Source of the DNA: Staphylococcus equorum
Lineage (GTDB): Bacteria; Bacillota; Bacilli; Staphylococcales; Staphylococcaceae
Direction of reading: 5' to 3'
Assembly: GCF_029024965.1 (NCBI RefSeq)
Contig: NZ_CP118982.1
Span: 2,604,001-2,668,000 of the forward strand
Length of the DNA: 64,000 nt
The notes under the pieces are model-generated. The model was not told where the DNA came from. It worked only from the letters and a program-made list of their open reading frames with translations, and searched no databases. Numbering within the stretch: the first letter of the stretch is position 1; each line of letters starts with the position of its first letter. Positions 37,985-47,884 of the stretch are shown in pieces. Both the position numbers and the translations under genes were made by a program.

Positions 37985-39169
37985 TTATCTTACATATTCA
38001 AAAATGCCAGCAGCACCCATGCCAACGCCAATACACATCGTAACCATTCCGTATTTCGTATCTGGCTGTTTCTTCATTTCAGAAAGTAGTCTGCCTACTA
38101 ACATCGCGCCTGTTGCGCCAAGCGGATGCCCTAGTGAAATTGCACCACCATTAACATTGGTTTTCTCCATATCTAAACCTGTTTCTCTAATGGAAGCTAA
38201 TGTTTGAGATGCAAATGCTTCGTTTAACTCAACTAAATCAATATCTTTAACATCCAAGTTTGCTAATTTCAATGCTTCTGGAATAGCATACGCTGGACCA
38301 ATACCCATTAACTTAGGATCTACACCCACAGCTTTAAAGCCAACAAAGCGTGCGATGGGTTTCACGCCTAATTCTTTTACTTTTTCACCAGACATGACTA
38401 CGACAAACCCTGAACCATCTGTTAAGGGTGCCGAGGAGCCTGCGGTCACTGTACCGTTAGCCTTAAACACTGTAGGTAATTTAGCTAAAGTTTCCTTATT
38501 TGTATCTGGTCTGATTAATTCATCGTCTTTAAATACTTCTTTCGAAACGACTGGACCATTTTGATCATAAGTGACTTTATTCACTTCAATCGGTATAATT
38601 TCGTCATCAAATTTACCTTCTTGTTGTGCTTTTGTAGCACGTTGATGACTCTGTACTGCATATGCATCTTGGTCTTCTCTAGACACATTGTAAGTTTCTG
38701 CTACCATTTCTGCAGTTAGTCCCATTGGATAAGAAACACCTGAATCTTCATCTTGCAGAATCGGATTGTTTGTTGGTTCATTACCACCCATTGGTACTGC
38801 ACTCATCAATTCAATACCGCCTGCTACAAGGATGTCTGCTTGATTCGCGTTAATCTGGTTTGCTGCATGCGCAATCGTTTGAAGGCCTGATGAACAGTAA
38901 CGGTTAACCGTTTGTCCTGGTACTTCGTTTGGCATGCCTGCAAGTAATGCAATTGTTCTTGCAATGTTCTGTCCTTGTAAGCCTTCTGGAAATGAATTGC
39001 CGACGATAACGTCTTCTACCATACTAGGATCAAATGAACCTCCAACTCTTTCCAATACACCTTTTAATACTTTTGCTGCCACTTCATCTGGTCTTTCGTG
39101 AGCCATTGCCCCATTCTTTGCCTTACCAGCTGCTGAACGTCCATAAGCTACAATATATGCATCTCGCAT
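37985..39169 (-). CDS. fadA: Acetyl-CoA C-acyltransferase (thiolase)
   Basis: 394 residues. Last step of beta-oxidation: cleaves 3-ketoacyl-CoA with CoA. Nucleophile Cys in VNRYCSSGLQTI (about 88), His in NGGAISLGHPLGATGA and the second Cys in VTMCIGVGMGAAGIFE. 32 bp after fadB; last gene of the operon with a terminator after it. Names follow the S. aureus fad operon, in which letters differ from E. coli. Confidence 0.95.
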   Translation of the reverse strand: MRDAYIVAYGRSAAGKAKNGAMAHERPDEVAAKVLKGVLERVGGSFDPSMVEDVIVGNSFPEGLQGQNIARTIALLAGMPNEVPGQTVNRYCSSGLQTIAHAANQINANQADILVAGGIELMSAVPMGGNEPTNNPILQDEDSGVSYPMGLTAEMVAETYNVSREDQDAYAVQSHQRATKAQQEGKFDDEIIPIEVNKVTYDQNGPVVSKEVFKDDELIRPDTNKETLAKLPTVFKANGTVTAGSSAPLTDGSGFVVVMSGEKVKELGVKPIARFVGFKAVGVDPKLMGIGPAYAIPEALKLANLDVKDIDLVELNEAFASQTLASIRETGLDMEKTNVNGGAISLGHPLGATGAMLVGRLLSEMKKQPDTKYGMVTMCIGVGMGAAGIFEYVR

Positions 39170-39201
39170 TTAAGTTCACCCTTTCTTTTTACTCTCAACT
39201 A

Positions 39202-41460
39202 TTAATTACGTAATGGTTTTCCTTTTTCTAACATGTGTGAAATTCTGTCATACGTTTTTTTATTTTGTAAAAGCTCTAAAAATCTTTCTTTTTCAAGTGT
39301 CTGTAAATATCTTTGATTCACGTATGTGTTACGAGGAATGTCACCGCCTGCTAATACTTCTGCCACTTTCAACGTAATTTCATAATCGTAGTCACTGATA
39401 AAGTTACCCATACGTTGTGCATCTAACTGACCTTCAGCTAATGCCTTAAAGTCTTTGCCTAAAGCAATATATTGTGATTTTGGTGTAGGTACATAATTAG
39501 TTTCTGATTCGTAACGCGCTCTATTTAATGCAACTTCAACACGTCTTTCAGTATTCAATATTACAGTATCCGTCTCTCTCAAATAACCATATTTCACTGC
39601 TTCATATGCATTTGTAGAAACTTTTGCGAAACCAACTTGCATTAATATTTTAGTAATTGAATCTTGTTTATCATTGTTTTTATGATTTGTGCGCAATACT
39701 CTATCCGTTAATTCTGCGAGTCCACCACCAGCTGGTAGTAAGCCTACGCCTGTCTCAACAAGACCAATATAAGATTCACTTGCAGCTACCACAAATGGTG
39801 AATGAAGTACAAGTTCGCAACCGCCACCTAAGGCTCTACCTTGAACTGCAGTAACAACTGGTTTCAACGCATGTTTCAGTCTAGTGAATATATAATGAAG
39901 TTTTTCGACCATGGCGCCTACTTCTGATACCACTTGGTTTTCTTCATGTGCTTTTTTCATTTGATACAAATTCGCACCGACACTAAAGTTGTTGCCGCCT
40001 GCATAGATGACCATGCTACTATAGTCTTCATCTTCTAATTTGTTAATTGATTCTAATAAATCATCAAGGAATCCGCCAGTAATCACATTATTTTTACTTT
40101 GTAATTTTAAAAGTAATTGATCTTTATTCGCCACAGATAAGTTAGAATCTGCTCTTTCCCAAATTTCTTGATCAATATACTCTGCGACTGGTGTAACACG
40201 TTCAATAGATTCACCTTCACTGTAGAATGGTTCATTGCGTTGCTCTATCCAATCTGGAAGTGATCCTAATTCTTCTTTCATGCGTGACTTCACACGTTCG
40301 AAGCCCATTAAGTCCCACAATTGGAATGGTCCTTGTTTCCAGTTAAAACCCCATACTAATGCGCGATCAATATCTTTAAAATCAGTTGCCGCTTTCGGCA
40401 CGTTAATCGCTGAATAATAGAAATTATTTCTCAATGTTTCCCATAGAAATATGCCTGCATCATCTTGTGCATTAAAGATAACGTCTAAGTTAGAAGCCAA
40501 GTCTTTATTAAACTTGCCTAAAATCTCTAATTGTGGTGGTTGCGGTGGCACATAATCATTTTGCTCTGCATCAAAGACGAAACGCTTTTTATCTACTTTT
40601 TTATAAAATCCTTGTTTCGTTTTATTACCTAATGCACCTTTTGCCGCTAATTTTTCCGAAAGTTTTACATCGTGGAAAAATGGTTGTTCATCTGGAACGC
40701 TTTGCATACCTTTAATTACGGTCATAGCAATATCAAGACCAACTAAATCTGATAAACCATACGTTCCCATTTTTGGTCGTCCAATACTACGGCCAGTTAA
40801 AGCATCCACTTCTGTAATAGAAAAATCTTGGTTTTCAGCTCTGTACATAATGTCATTCATCGTTTGTGTACCAACACGGTTAGCCACAAATCCTGGGACA
40901 TCATTTGCAACAATGACACCTTTCCCTAATACATCTTCTGCAAATGCTTGTACGCGTTCCACTACCGCTTCAGACGTTTTTTCATTTGGAATTACTTCGA
41001 CTAATTTCATAATGCGTGGTGGATTAAAGAAATGCATTCCGAAAAAGCGTTCTTTATCTTTTCCTTCAAATACATCTGCAATCGACTCTATTGGAATACC
41101 TGATGTGTTCGTCGCAAATATAGCATCATCTTTTGCTACCTTTTTCACTTTATCCCAAACATTATGCTTAATATCCACTTCTTCTTTTACTGCTTCAATA
41201 TAAATGTCAGCGTCATCTTGCTCAACTAAATCTTCATTAAAGTTGCCATAAGATAAATTTGAGGCAAAGGCTAAGTCAAATAGCTGTGGACGCTTTGGAT
41301 TAGTTATTACTTCATAAGCTTTTTTGGAAATTTTATTAGGTTCATTCTCATCAATCACAATGTCTAATAATTTTACTTTTAAACCTGCGTTGACAAGGAG
41401 CGCAGCGATTTGACTACCCATCGTGCCTGCACCTAACACAGTTGCTTTTCTTATCGTCAT
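39202..41460 (-). CDS. fadB: 3-hydroxyacyl-CoA dehydrogenase / enoyl-CoA hydratase
   Basis: 752 residues, bifunctional. Unlike E. coli FadB the dehydrogenase comes first: NAD-binding GAGTMGSQIAALLVNAG at the N-terminus and catalytic HFFNPPRIMKLVE near 148. The crotonase domain lies in the C-terminal part (VQGRALGGGCELVLHSPF, YIGLVETGVGLLPAGGG). Does the hydration and second oxidation steps of beta-oxidation. Placed between the acyl-CoA dehydrogenase and thiolase genes. Confidence 0.95.
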   Translation of the reverse strand: MTIRKATVLGAGTMGSQIAALLVNAGLKVKLLDIVIDENEPNKISKKAYEVITNPKRPQLFDLAFASNLSYGNFNEDLVEQDDADIYIEAVKEEVDIKHNVWDKVKKVAKDDAIFATNTSGIPIESIADVFEGKDKERFFGMHFFNPPRIMKLVEVIPNEKTSEAVVERVQAFAEDVLGKGVIVANDVPGFVANRVGTQTMNDIMYRAENQDFSITEVDALTGRSIGRPKMGTYGLSDLVGLDIAMTVIKGMQSVPDEQPFFHDVKLSEKLAAKGALGNKTKQGFYKKVDKKRFVFDAEQNDYVPPQPPQLEILGKFNKDLASNLDVIFNAQDDAGIFLWETLRNNFYYSAINVPKAATDFKDIDRALVWGFNWKQGPFQLWDLMGFERVKSRMKEELGSLPDWIEQRNEPFYSEGESIERVTPVAEYIDQEIWERADSNLSVANKDQLLLKLQSKNNVITGGFLDDLLESINKLEDEDYSSMVIYAGGNNFSVGANLYQMKKAHEENQVVSEVGAMVEKLHYIFTRLKHALKPVVTAVQGRALGGGCELVLHSPFVVAASESYIGLVETGVGLLPAGGGLAELTDRVLRTNHKNNDKQDSITKILMQVGFAKVSTNAYEAVKYGYLRETDTVILNTERRVEVALNRARYESETNYVPTPKSQYIALGKDFKALAEGQLDAQRMGNFISDYDYEITLKVAEVLAGGDIPRNTYVNQRYLQTLEKERFLELLQNKKTYDRISHMLEKGKPLRN

Positions 41461-41512
41461 ACTAAAACCTCCAAATTGTTTTTTCTATATCTTCAATCGT
41501 TCATATTTTATA

Positions 41513-42721
41513 TTAAATAAATGCTGAGTCTCCCGTGATTGCTCTTCCAATTACAAGTGCATTGATTTCATGTGTGCCTTCATATGTGTAAATCGCTTCA
41601 GCATCTGCAAAGAATCTTGCAATATCGTACTCTCCTGCTAAAATACCATTTCCACCATGCACACCACGGCCCATTGATACTGTTTCTCTTAATCTCAGTG
41701 CATTCATCATTTTAGCTGTTGAAGTTGCCACTTCATCATATTCACCTTTTGCTTGCATACGTGCAAGTTGCGCACATGTCGCCATTGCTTGAGCTAGATT
41801 GCCTTGCATCATAGCTAATTTCTCTTGAATTAATTGGAACTTACTAATTTCCTTACCAAATTGTTTACGTTGCGTTACATAGTCTGTCGTAGCTTTTAAT
41901 GCGCCTGCCATCGCTCCTGTAGCCATGTACGCCACGCCTGCACGAGTAGAATATAATACTTTCGCAATGTCTTTAAAGCTATTAATATTTTGCAGCCTTT
42001 GTTCTTCTTTCACGACCACATTTTTCAGACGAATTTTGGCGTTAGGAACGATACGGAGTGCAATTTTATTTTCAATAAGTTCGATTTCCACGCCTTCTTG
42101 ACTAGGCTCGACAATAAAGCCTTTAGGTTTACCAGTATCTACATCTACTGCGTATACTGGCATAACGTCGGCTACATTTGCACCACCAATCCATTTTTTC
42201 TCACCATTAATAACCCATTGATCGCCCTCACGTTTCGCAGTAGTTTCTAATCCACCCGCGACATCAGAGCCATGTTCCGGTTCTGTTAATGCAAAGCACG
42301 TACGTAATTCGTGTGATTGTAATTTGGGTAAATAATAGGCTTGTTGCTCTTTACTACCACCAAACCAAAATGAATTATGACCTAAGCCTTGATGTACACC
42401 GAGTAATGTCGCTAAAGAAACATCAAATTTGGCTATTGTGTATGACATAAAGAATTGGAATAGTTGACTAGGTGTTTTTTCTCCTTCACGTCCTTCAAAT
42501 AGTAACGGATTTTGGAAATAGTTTAATTTACCCAATTCTTCAAAATAGTCTTCTGGCTCAGTCGCATTTAACCAATGCTCATTAACTGAGTCTCTATATT
42601 TTTCTTCTAACATATCATTAAGCTGTTTTAATAATTTAACTTCTCCTTCAGTTAAATCTTTTGCAATACTTAAAATATCCTCTGGATATAATGCTTTGAT
42701 TACTTCTTCTTTTGTTGGCAT
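41513..42721 (-). CDS. fadD: Acyl-CoA dehydrogenase
   Basis: About 402 residues, FAD enzyme for the first oxidation of acyl-CoA (fadD in the S. aureus scheme). Landmarks: CFALTEPEHGSDVAG, the flavin segment KQFGKEISKFQLIQEKLAMM, and IYTYEGTHEINALVIGRAI, where the Glu of YEGT is the catalytic base as in glutaryl-CoA dehydrogenase. The frame is open 15 codons upstream, but GGAGG lies 8 bp before ATG 42721. A perfect cre site is 21 bp upstream of that start. Confidence 0.93.
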   Translation of the reverse strand: MPTKEEVIKALYPEDILSIAKDLTEGEVKLLKQLNDMLEEKYRDSVNEHWLNATEPEDYFEELGKLNYFQNPLLFEGREGEKTPSQLFQFFMSYTIAKFDVSLATLLGVHQGLGHNSFWFGGSKEQQAYYLPKLQSHELRTCFALTEPEHGSDVAGGLETTAKREGDQWVINGEKKWIGGANVADVMPVYAVDVDTGKPKGFIVEPSQEGVEIELIENKIALRIVPNAKIRLKNVVVKEEQRLQNINSFKDIAKVLYSTRAGVAYMATGAMAGALKATTDYVTQRKQFGKEISKFQLIQEKLAMMQGNLAQAMATCAQLARMQAKGEYDEVATSTAKMMNALRLRETVSMGRGVHGGNGILAGEYDIARFFADAEAIYTYEGTHEINALVIGRAITGDSAFI

Positions 42722-42741
42722 AATTAAAACCTCCACTTTAA

Positions 42742-42755
42742 TGTTAACGCTTACA
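42742..42755 (-). promoter_or_regulatory. cre site (CcpA) before fadD
   Basis: TGTAAGCGTTAACA on the minus strand fits the consensus TGWAANCGNTNWCA at every position. It lies in the gap between fadE and fadD, and would let CcpA block transcription of fadDBA when glucose is present. Confidence 0.75.
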
Positions 42756-42814
42756 AATCTTGTCAAAAAAATTTATAGTTATTATTTTAAAATATTTATA
42801 AAAGCATAAGTTAT

Positions 42815-45800
42815 TTAAGCTAATTCATCATCTTGTTGACGCGCTTTGTCAGCTTTATTATTCATCTTCTTCTGTAACTCTAGCTTATCTGGTTTTGAAG
42901 TTGAGTTCAGCGGAATATTTGTTAATTTTAAATACATTCTCGGAATCTTATACCCAGCTATGTGTTCTCTCATGTGTGCGTCTAATTTTTGTTCAAAGTC
43001 TGGATCATCTTCAGTCAATACCACTGCTGCTGAAACAGATTCTCCATATTTAGGACTTTCATAGCTCACTACCACACCTTGTGCTACTAATGGATGTGTT
43101 GATAAGACCGCTTCTACTTCAGAAGGCAGCACATTTTCACCACCAGTGATAATCATTTCTTTACGTCTATCAACGATATAGATATCACCGTCTTCATCTA
43201 TTTTTGCTAAATCTCCTGTTAAGAAATATCCATCTTTGAAATTTTTCGCTGTTTCTTCTGGTTTCTTCCAATAACCTGGTGTAACATTGTTACCTTTAAC
43301 AGCTAATTCGCCAATTTCTCCAGTTTGTATATCTTCAAATTCATCATTTAAAATACGATAGTCCACAAACATGACAGGCTGCCCAATACTACCAGGTTTT
43401 TCAGCGCCATTTTCTGGCGTGTTAACCATTGTTAGTGGCGCTTCCGTCAAACCGTAACCATTAACGATAGATAGGCCCATACTGTTAAATTTCTTTTGCA
43501 CAGCAGGTAGTGGTGCTGACCCACCTTGAAGTAAGAATTCAATGTTATCGAAGTTTTTAAGATCAAAATTCTCTGCAACTAACATTGCATAATACATCGT
43601 TGGTATCTGTATTAAATAATTTGGTTTGTAATGTGCCATGAGATCATTTAATGCTTCACCATTGAAGTAGCGTTGTATAATCAGTGTGCCGCCTGCCATT
43701 AGCAATGGTAACGTCAAATCGTTAAAGCCTAATACATGAAACATTGGTGTCGAAACAATCGTCTTATACGTAGAATTTATTTTATAAGTGAGCGCCGTAT
43801 TTATTGGATTATTGACGAAAGTTTCATACGTAAACATAACGCCTTTAGGTAATCCTGTTGTACCACTTGTGTACATTAACGCTGCTAAATCATCTTTTTC
43901 TACATGTACCGTTTTGAATGGACGGTGATTGTTTGGATCGACCATATCATCATATTGTTTTGAATCGACATCCATATGAATGAGTTCGTCTGCGATTCCC
44001 TCTAAACTTGATAAATGCTTTTGTGAATAAAAAATTAATTTTACATCAGAATCTTGAATCACGCTTTCAATTTCCTGTGTTTTCAAACGCCAATTCATCG
44101 GTAAATATACTGCACCTATTTTAAATGTAGCGAATAATAAATCCAGAATAGCTACATCGTTTGGTGAGAAAATACCAACGACATCCCCACGTTCTATACC
44201 TTGATCTTGTAAATGATTTGCTAAGTTCTCTGCACGTTTATTTAAATCTTGATATGTCCATTCAGTACCTTTAAATGGATCGATAATTGCTGGCTTTTCC
44301 TCATCAAATACTGCTCTCGTTTTAATCCAGTCGTAATTCATATTTTTCTCCCCCTTATTTTTAATTCGATCTTCCGACTTAATTACCTGAGACAGACCTC
44401 CCCATGTTTTTTGATAAATATCATTCTGTGTTATGTTAATCTCGTCAGAAATGATTGGTTGAAACTCCATATTTGCTAAAATATCTCGCTCTAAATCTAA
44501 ACCAGGTGCAATTTCAATTAATTTAATACCTTTGTCCGTCAGTTCAAACACTGCGCGTTCAGTAACAAAATAAACTTCCTGTGCTAATTTTCGTGCATTT
44601 TCAACATTAAAATCTATGTTGCCAACTTCTTTTACAAATTTAGGTGACTTACCTTGTGTTTCCACTTGGGCTTCACCGTTCACAAAATTTAGTTGACCCC
44701 CAACAACCATTGAAGCTGAAAAAACAATCCTTTTAACTGATTGGCTAATATCAATAAAACCACCACACCCATTCATTTTGTCTCCGAACTTAGACACATT
44801 AACGTTGCCATATTGATCCACTTCAGCAAAGCTTAGGAATGCGACATCTATGCCATCGTTATAGATAAAATCCCATGTTAACTCGTGTCTCATGCGTGCA
44901 CTTAGATTGTAGTTCATACCAAAGTAATTACCGCTACTAATTAAGCCACCAAAAACGCCTGTATCTATATTCGTTTGAACTAAATGATTGGCCTGCTCCT
45001 CTTCTAAAACATTCGACAATTCATTATTAATGCCAAAACCAATACTGATTACATCTCCTTCAAGTAAATATTGAGCTGCACGTCTCAAAATCACTTTACG
45101 GGTACCTAATGCTATATATGGCTCTCGCATTTCAGTAATCTGATAATGTCCTGAAAGTGCTGGGTCATATTGTGTTTGGACAACCTGTCTGTGATATTTC
45201 GGATTGCTATTAACTACAACGTAATCTACAAGTTTACCCGGAATAAATACATCACTCGGATTGAAACGCCCACTTTGGATGACTGCTTTCACTTGCACAA
45301 TCACTTTACCTTTATTCTTATGTGTAGCTGCTGCAACACTGTAACCCTCTCCAAGATGTGCTTCATGCGTCATATAAATATTACCTTCTGTATCGGCATA
45401 TGTACCTCGTAACAATGCGACATCAATTTCTGGAAAATCATAATTTAAATATGTTTCTCCGTTGATTTCAATTAAAGATACTAGATCCTCTGTCGTACGC
45501 GTATTTACTTTGCCACCAGAATATCTAGGATCAACATTGGTATTCAGCCCAATCTTAGTAATTGTTCCTGGTGAAGCAGATGTTTGACTACGATAATGCG
45601 TCGTAATTACACCTTGAGGCACGTAATAGGCTTCAATATCATTATTGCGCATTGCATTGATAGTCTTAGGTGAACCAGTAATAATACTTGTGATTAATCG
45701 TTTGATCATACCCCTTGATACAAAAGAATCTAAATCATAACTGTCGCCACGATAATCACTAATATCGTTTGCCAACATAAAGGTGAAGGCTTTAGGCGTT

Positions 45801-45934
45801 TGATGCTCATCATATTGATCGACTAATGTTTTGAGAATCTCAGCTGGTAAGTTAGCCGTTGATAATGCTGCTAGGGCTATCACATCACCTTCATTAATGA
45901 TGTCTTTCAAATCTGAAAACGGAATAATTTTCAT
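42815..45934 (-). CDS. fadX-fadE: Fused FadX (acyl-CoA transferase) - FadE (acyl-CoA synthetase)
   Basis: A single open frame of 1039 codons that holds two proteins encoded separately in S. aureus. Residues about 1-530 are a YdiF-type CoA transferase (FadX): GDVIALAALSTANLPAE, then SIGFGINNELSNVLEE and AEVDQYGNVNVSKFG with the presumed catalytic Glu. Residues 532-1039 are an AMP-forming acyl-CoA ligase (FadE): YTSGTTGLPKGVM, NGYGLTEAP, FLTGDLAKIDEDGD, PLNSTSKPDK. No stop separates them; the join reads DRIKNKGEKNMNYDW. The second part keeps its own ribosome site at 44348-44356, so a separate FadE of 508 residues is probably also made. Confidence 0.88.
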   Translation of the reverse strand: MKIIPFSDLKDIINEGDVIALAALSTANLPAEILKTLVDQYDEHQTPKAFTFMLANDISDYRGDSYDLDSFVSRGMIKRLITSIITGSPKTINAMRNNDIEAYYVPQGVITTHYRSQTSASPGTITKIGLNTNVDPRYSGGKVNTRTTEDLVSLIEINGETYLNYDFPEIDVALLRGTYADTEGNIYMTHEAHLGEGYSVAAATHKNKGKVIVQVKAVIQSGRFNPSDVFIPGKLVDYVVVNSNPKYHRQVVQTQYDPALSGHYQITEMREPYIALGTRKVILRRAAQYLLEGDVISIGFGINNELSNVLEEEQANHLVQTNIDTGVFGGLISSGNYFGMNYNLSARMRHELTWDFIYNDGIDVAFLSFAEVDQYGNVNVSKFGDKMNGCGGFIDISQSVKRIVFSASMVVGGQLNFVNGEAQVETQGKSPKFVKEVGNIDFNVENARKLAQEVYFVTERAVFELTDKGIKLIEIAPGLDLERDILANMEFQPIISDEINITQNDIYQKTWGGLSQVIKSEDRIKNKGEKNMNYDWIKTRAVFDEEKPAIIDPFKGTEWTYQDLNKRAENLANHLQDQGIERGDVVGIFSPNDVAILDLLFATFKIGAVYLPMNWRLKTQEIESVIQDSDVKLIFYSQKHLSSLEGIADELIHMDVDSKQYDDMVDPNNHRPFKTVHVEKDDLAALMYTSGTTGLPKGVMFTYETFVNNPINTALTYKINSTYKTIVSTPMFHVLGFNDLTLPLLMAGGTLIIQRYFNGEALNDLMAHYKPNYLIQIPTMYYAMLVAENFDLKNFDNIEFLLQGGSAPLPAVQKKFNSMGLSIVNGYGLTEAPLTMVNTPENGAEKPGSIGQPVMFVDYRILNDEFEDIQTGEIGELAVKGNNVTPGYWKKPEETAKNFKDGYFLTGDLAKIDEDGDIYIVDRRKEMIITGGENVLPSEVEAVLSTHPLVAQGVVVSYESPKYGESVSAAVVLTEDDPDFEQKLDAHMREHIAGYKIPRMYLKLTNIPLNSTSKPDKLELQKKMNNKADKARQQDDELA
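44339..44356 (-). promoter_or_regulatory. Internal ribosome binding site and start of fadE
   Basis: AAGGGGGAG at 44356-44348, 6 bases, then ATG at 44341-44339, in frame within the fused fadX-fadE reading frame. It is among the strongest ribosome sites in the window and marks the ancestral fadE start. Initiation here would give free FadE besides the fusion. Confidence 0.8.
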
Positions 45935-46014
45935 ACTTGCGACTCCTATCTTTGTTTAATCCGGCTATTTTATCTATCATTTTCCCCTTGAATAATCTCT
46001 CCCTTTTTAATAAA

Positions 46015-46028
46015 TGTAAACCCTTACA
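46015..46028. promoter_or_regulatory. cre-like site before fadX-fadE
   Basis: TGTAAACCCTTACA, symmetric, 13 of 14 positions of the cre consensus (the core G is C). It lies 81 bp upstream of the fused gene, the usual place for CcpA repression of the fad operon. Confidence 0.55.
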
Positions 46029-46130
46029 TGTAATATACCATTATTATTGAAAATTATGCAAAAATTCTTTATTTTACATAGTAAATTAATAAATAAAACA
46101 GATAATGGCGGGCATAAATTAGCGAATTAA

Positions 46131-46175
46131 AAATCCCTTCAAAATCCACACTTTTTCAGCGCACACCTTGAAGGA
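46131..46175 (-). terminator. Terminator of the universal stress protein gene
   Basis: TCCTTCAA and TTGAAGGGA arms around a long loop that contains a small inner GTGTG/CACAC-like pairing, followed by ATTTTTAATT on the minus strand. It separates usp from the fad promoter region. Confidence 0.6.
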
Positions 46176-46273
46176 ACACATACTTTTATAAGATTGTAGT
46201 ACTTTTTAGGTCAGCATATATTAAAAATATTAGCATGATGCTTAGTTTAATAAGGTTTCTATGCTTTTAATCT

Positions 46274-46705
46274 TTATTTAACAATTAATACTGGGACAGA
46301 ACTTCTTTTAGCAATCTTATGCGTAACATCTCCTAAAACGTGTTTAATATTCAAACTCACTCTATGATTACTCATAATTACTAAATCGTATTCACCTTTA
46401 TCTGTATCGCCAGAAGTAATTTTGTCTAAGATTGTATCTTTAACAGGTCCAAAATCAATATCTACTTTATATTGAACCTTTTTTTCATCTAATTCGTGTA
46501 AAAATGGAGCAAGGCTGCTTTCTTTTTCTCTAATAATATCACTTTTTTGTTCAATATAATTTTCTAAATTAGTTGCAAAATTAGCTTCTTCAACAACATG
46601 ATAAACTGTAACAATTGAATCTGTATCAACCATTTTTACTAAATGGTCAGGAATCGCACTAAAATCATTTTCAAAATCATAGGGTAATAATATATTTTTA
46701 AACAT
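46274..46705 (-). CDS. Universal stress protein, UspA family
   Basis: 143 residues, single Usp domain. N-terminal MFKNILLPYDF and C-terminal YDLVIMSNHRVSLNIKHVLGDVTHKIAKRSSVPVLIVK carry the typical strand and the nucleotide-binding G-x2-x9-G region in degenerate form (VLGDVTHKIAKRS). The frame is open two codons upstream with a GTG, but AGGAGG is 9 bp before ATG 46705. Monocistronic. Probable ATP-binding stress protein; partner unknown. Confidence 0.88.
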   Translation of the reverse strand: MFKNILLPYDFENDFSAIPDHLVKMVDTDSIVTVYHVVEEANFATNLENYIEQKSDIIREKESSLAPFLHELDEKKVQYKVDIDFGPVKDTILDKITSGDTDKGEYDLVIMSNHRVSLNIKHVLGDVTHKIAKRSSVPVLIVK

Positions 46706-46939
46706 ATACACTAACCTCCTAGTAGCAAGTATTTAGATACCTATTACTTATATAATACCCTCAAAAATATTTTTTAATTTAGTAACAACAAATGCCAACC
46801 ATTGGAGAACTAAATTCAAAATAGTTGAAGTTAGAAACTTGATAATAACAGAGTTGTGTCTAAAATCATTTTACATTATGAAAGAATACAAAATTGTTTA
46901 TCTTAAATATTCTAATTATTATTCTATAAAAAGTTAAAT

Positions 46940-47842
46940 TTAGTTGTTTAGCAATTTGGATTTTAGTATTTTTCTATTTTCTTCTAACGAGTATGGGTCA
47001 TTATACCAATAGTTTTCAGCTTTAACGTGAAATACATGACCTTGATTTACTGACGGAATATTCTTCCAAACATTAGTTTTTTCAAACTCTGGAGAGGATT
47101 TTCTCTCGCTCATTGTAATAATATAGTCTCCAGCGTATTTAGGCATTGATTCTAATGATAAAGCTTTATACCCATCTTTTTTCACTACCTTTTCTAAAGG
47201 TTCTGGCATTTTTAAATTAAATGCCTGATACAAAATTTCTCCTCCTCTCCCCCAATCTTTACCGAAAGCATAATATTCTTTATTAAAGTCATCAAAAATT
47301 GAAACTGTGGCATTAGTGCCAATGTGCTTTTTAATTTCATTAGCATCTTTAGCTGTCTGTTTCTTCCAATTATTCACCCATTGCTTTGCTTTTTCTTCTT
47401 TTCCTAATAATTTTCCTAATTGAATCTGAGTATCTAAATAATTTCTTTTACCATATTCCATCGGGATTGTTTTTGTGATTTTTTGGAACTTCTTCAAGTT
47501 TTTGTCATCAGTATCTGCAACAATAAGATCTGGTTTTAGTTCAGCTATTTCTTCTACATTTTCAGCGTTTATTTTTTTAACCTTTTTGAATTCTTCGTTT
47601 AATATCTCACTTTGCTTTATGTCTTTGTTCACACCAACTACATGTCCACCTAGTTGCTTTATACCTCCTGCGTATGTATCAGCTGCAACAACTATACGTT
47701 GGGGATTTTTGGGTATACTTATCTTTTTACCAGAGTCTAAAGTATACTTTTTTTCATCTTTCGCCTTTTCTTTATGAGCATTATTGCTACATGCAGATAG
47801 TAGCAATAATACTATTAAAAATGGTACTGTTAATTTTTTCAT
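46940..47842 (-). CDS. fhuD: Siderophore-binding lipoprotein, FhuD2-like
   Basis: 300 residues. Signal peptide with lipobox LLSAC (Cys about 18), then a class III periplasmic-binding fold. VAADTYAGGIKQLGGHVVGV, DWGRGGEILYQAFNLKMPEP and NYWYNDPYSLEENR closely follow S. aureus FhuD2, which hands ferric hydroxamates to the FhuBG permease. No permease genes are adjacent, as for fhuD2 in S. aureus, so it likely shares FhuCBG. A Fur box lies 24 bp upstream: induced by iron starvation. Confidence 0.92.
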   Translation of the reverse strand: MKKLTVPFLIVLLLLSACSNNAHKEKAKDEKKYTLDSGKKISIPKNPQRIVVAADTYAGGIKQLGGHVVGVNKDIKQSEILNEEFKKVKKINAENVEEIAELKPDLIVADTDDKNLKKFQKITKTIPMEYGKRNYLDTQIQLGKLLGKEEKAKQWVNNWKKQTAKDANEIKKHIGTNATVSIFDDFNKEYYAFGKDWGRGGEILYQAFNLKMPEPLEKVVKKDGYKALSLESMPKYAGDYIITMSERKSSPEFEKTNVWKNIPSVNQGHVFHVKAENYWYNDPYSLEENRKILKSKLLNN

Positions 47843-47865
47843 CTATAATCCCCCATATATAATTG

Positions 47866-47884
47866 ATATTGATATTCATTATCA
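47866..47884. promoter_or_regulatory. Fur box before the FhuD2-like gene
   Basis: GATATTGATATTCATTATC matches the 19-base Fur box GATAATGATAATCATTATC at 17 positions, upstream of a siderophore receptor gene. Confidence 0.85.
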
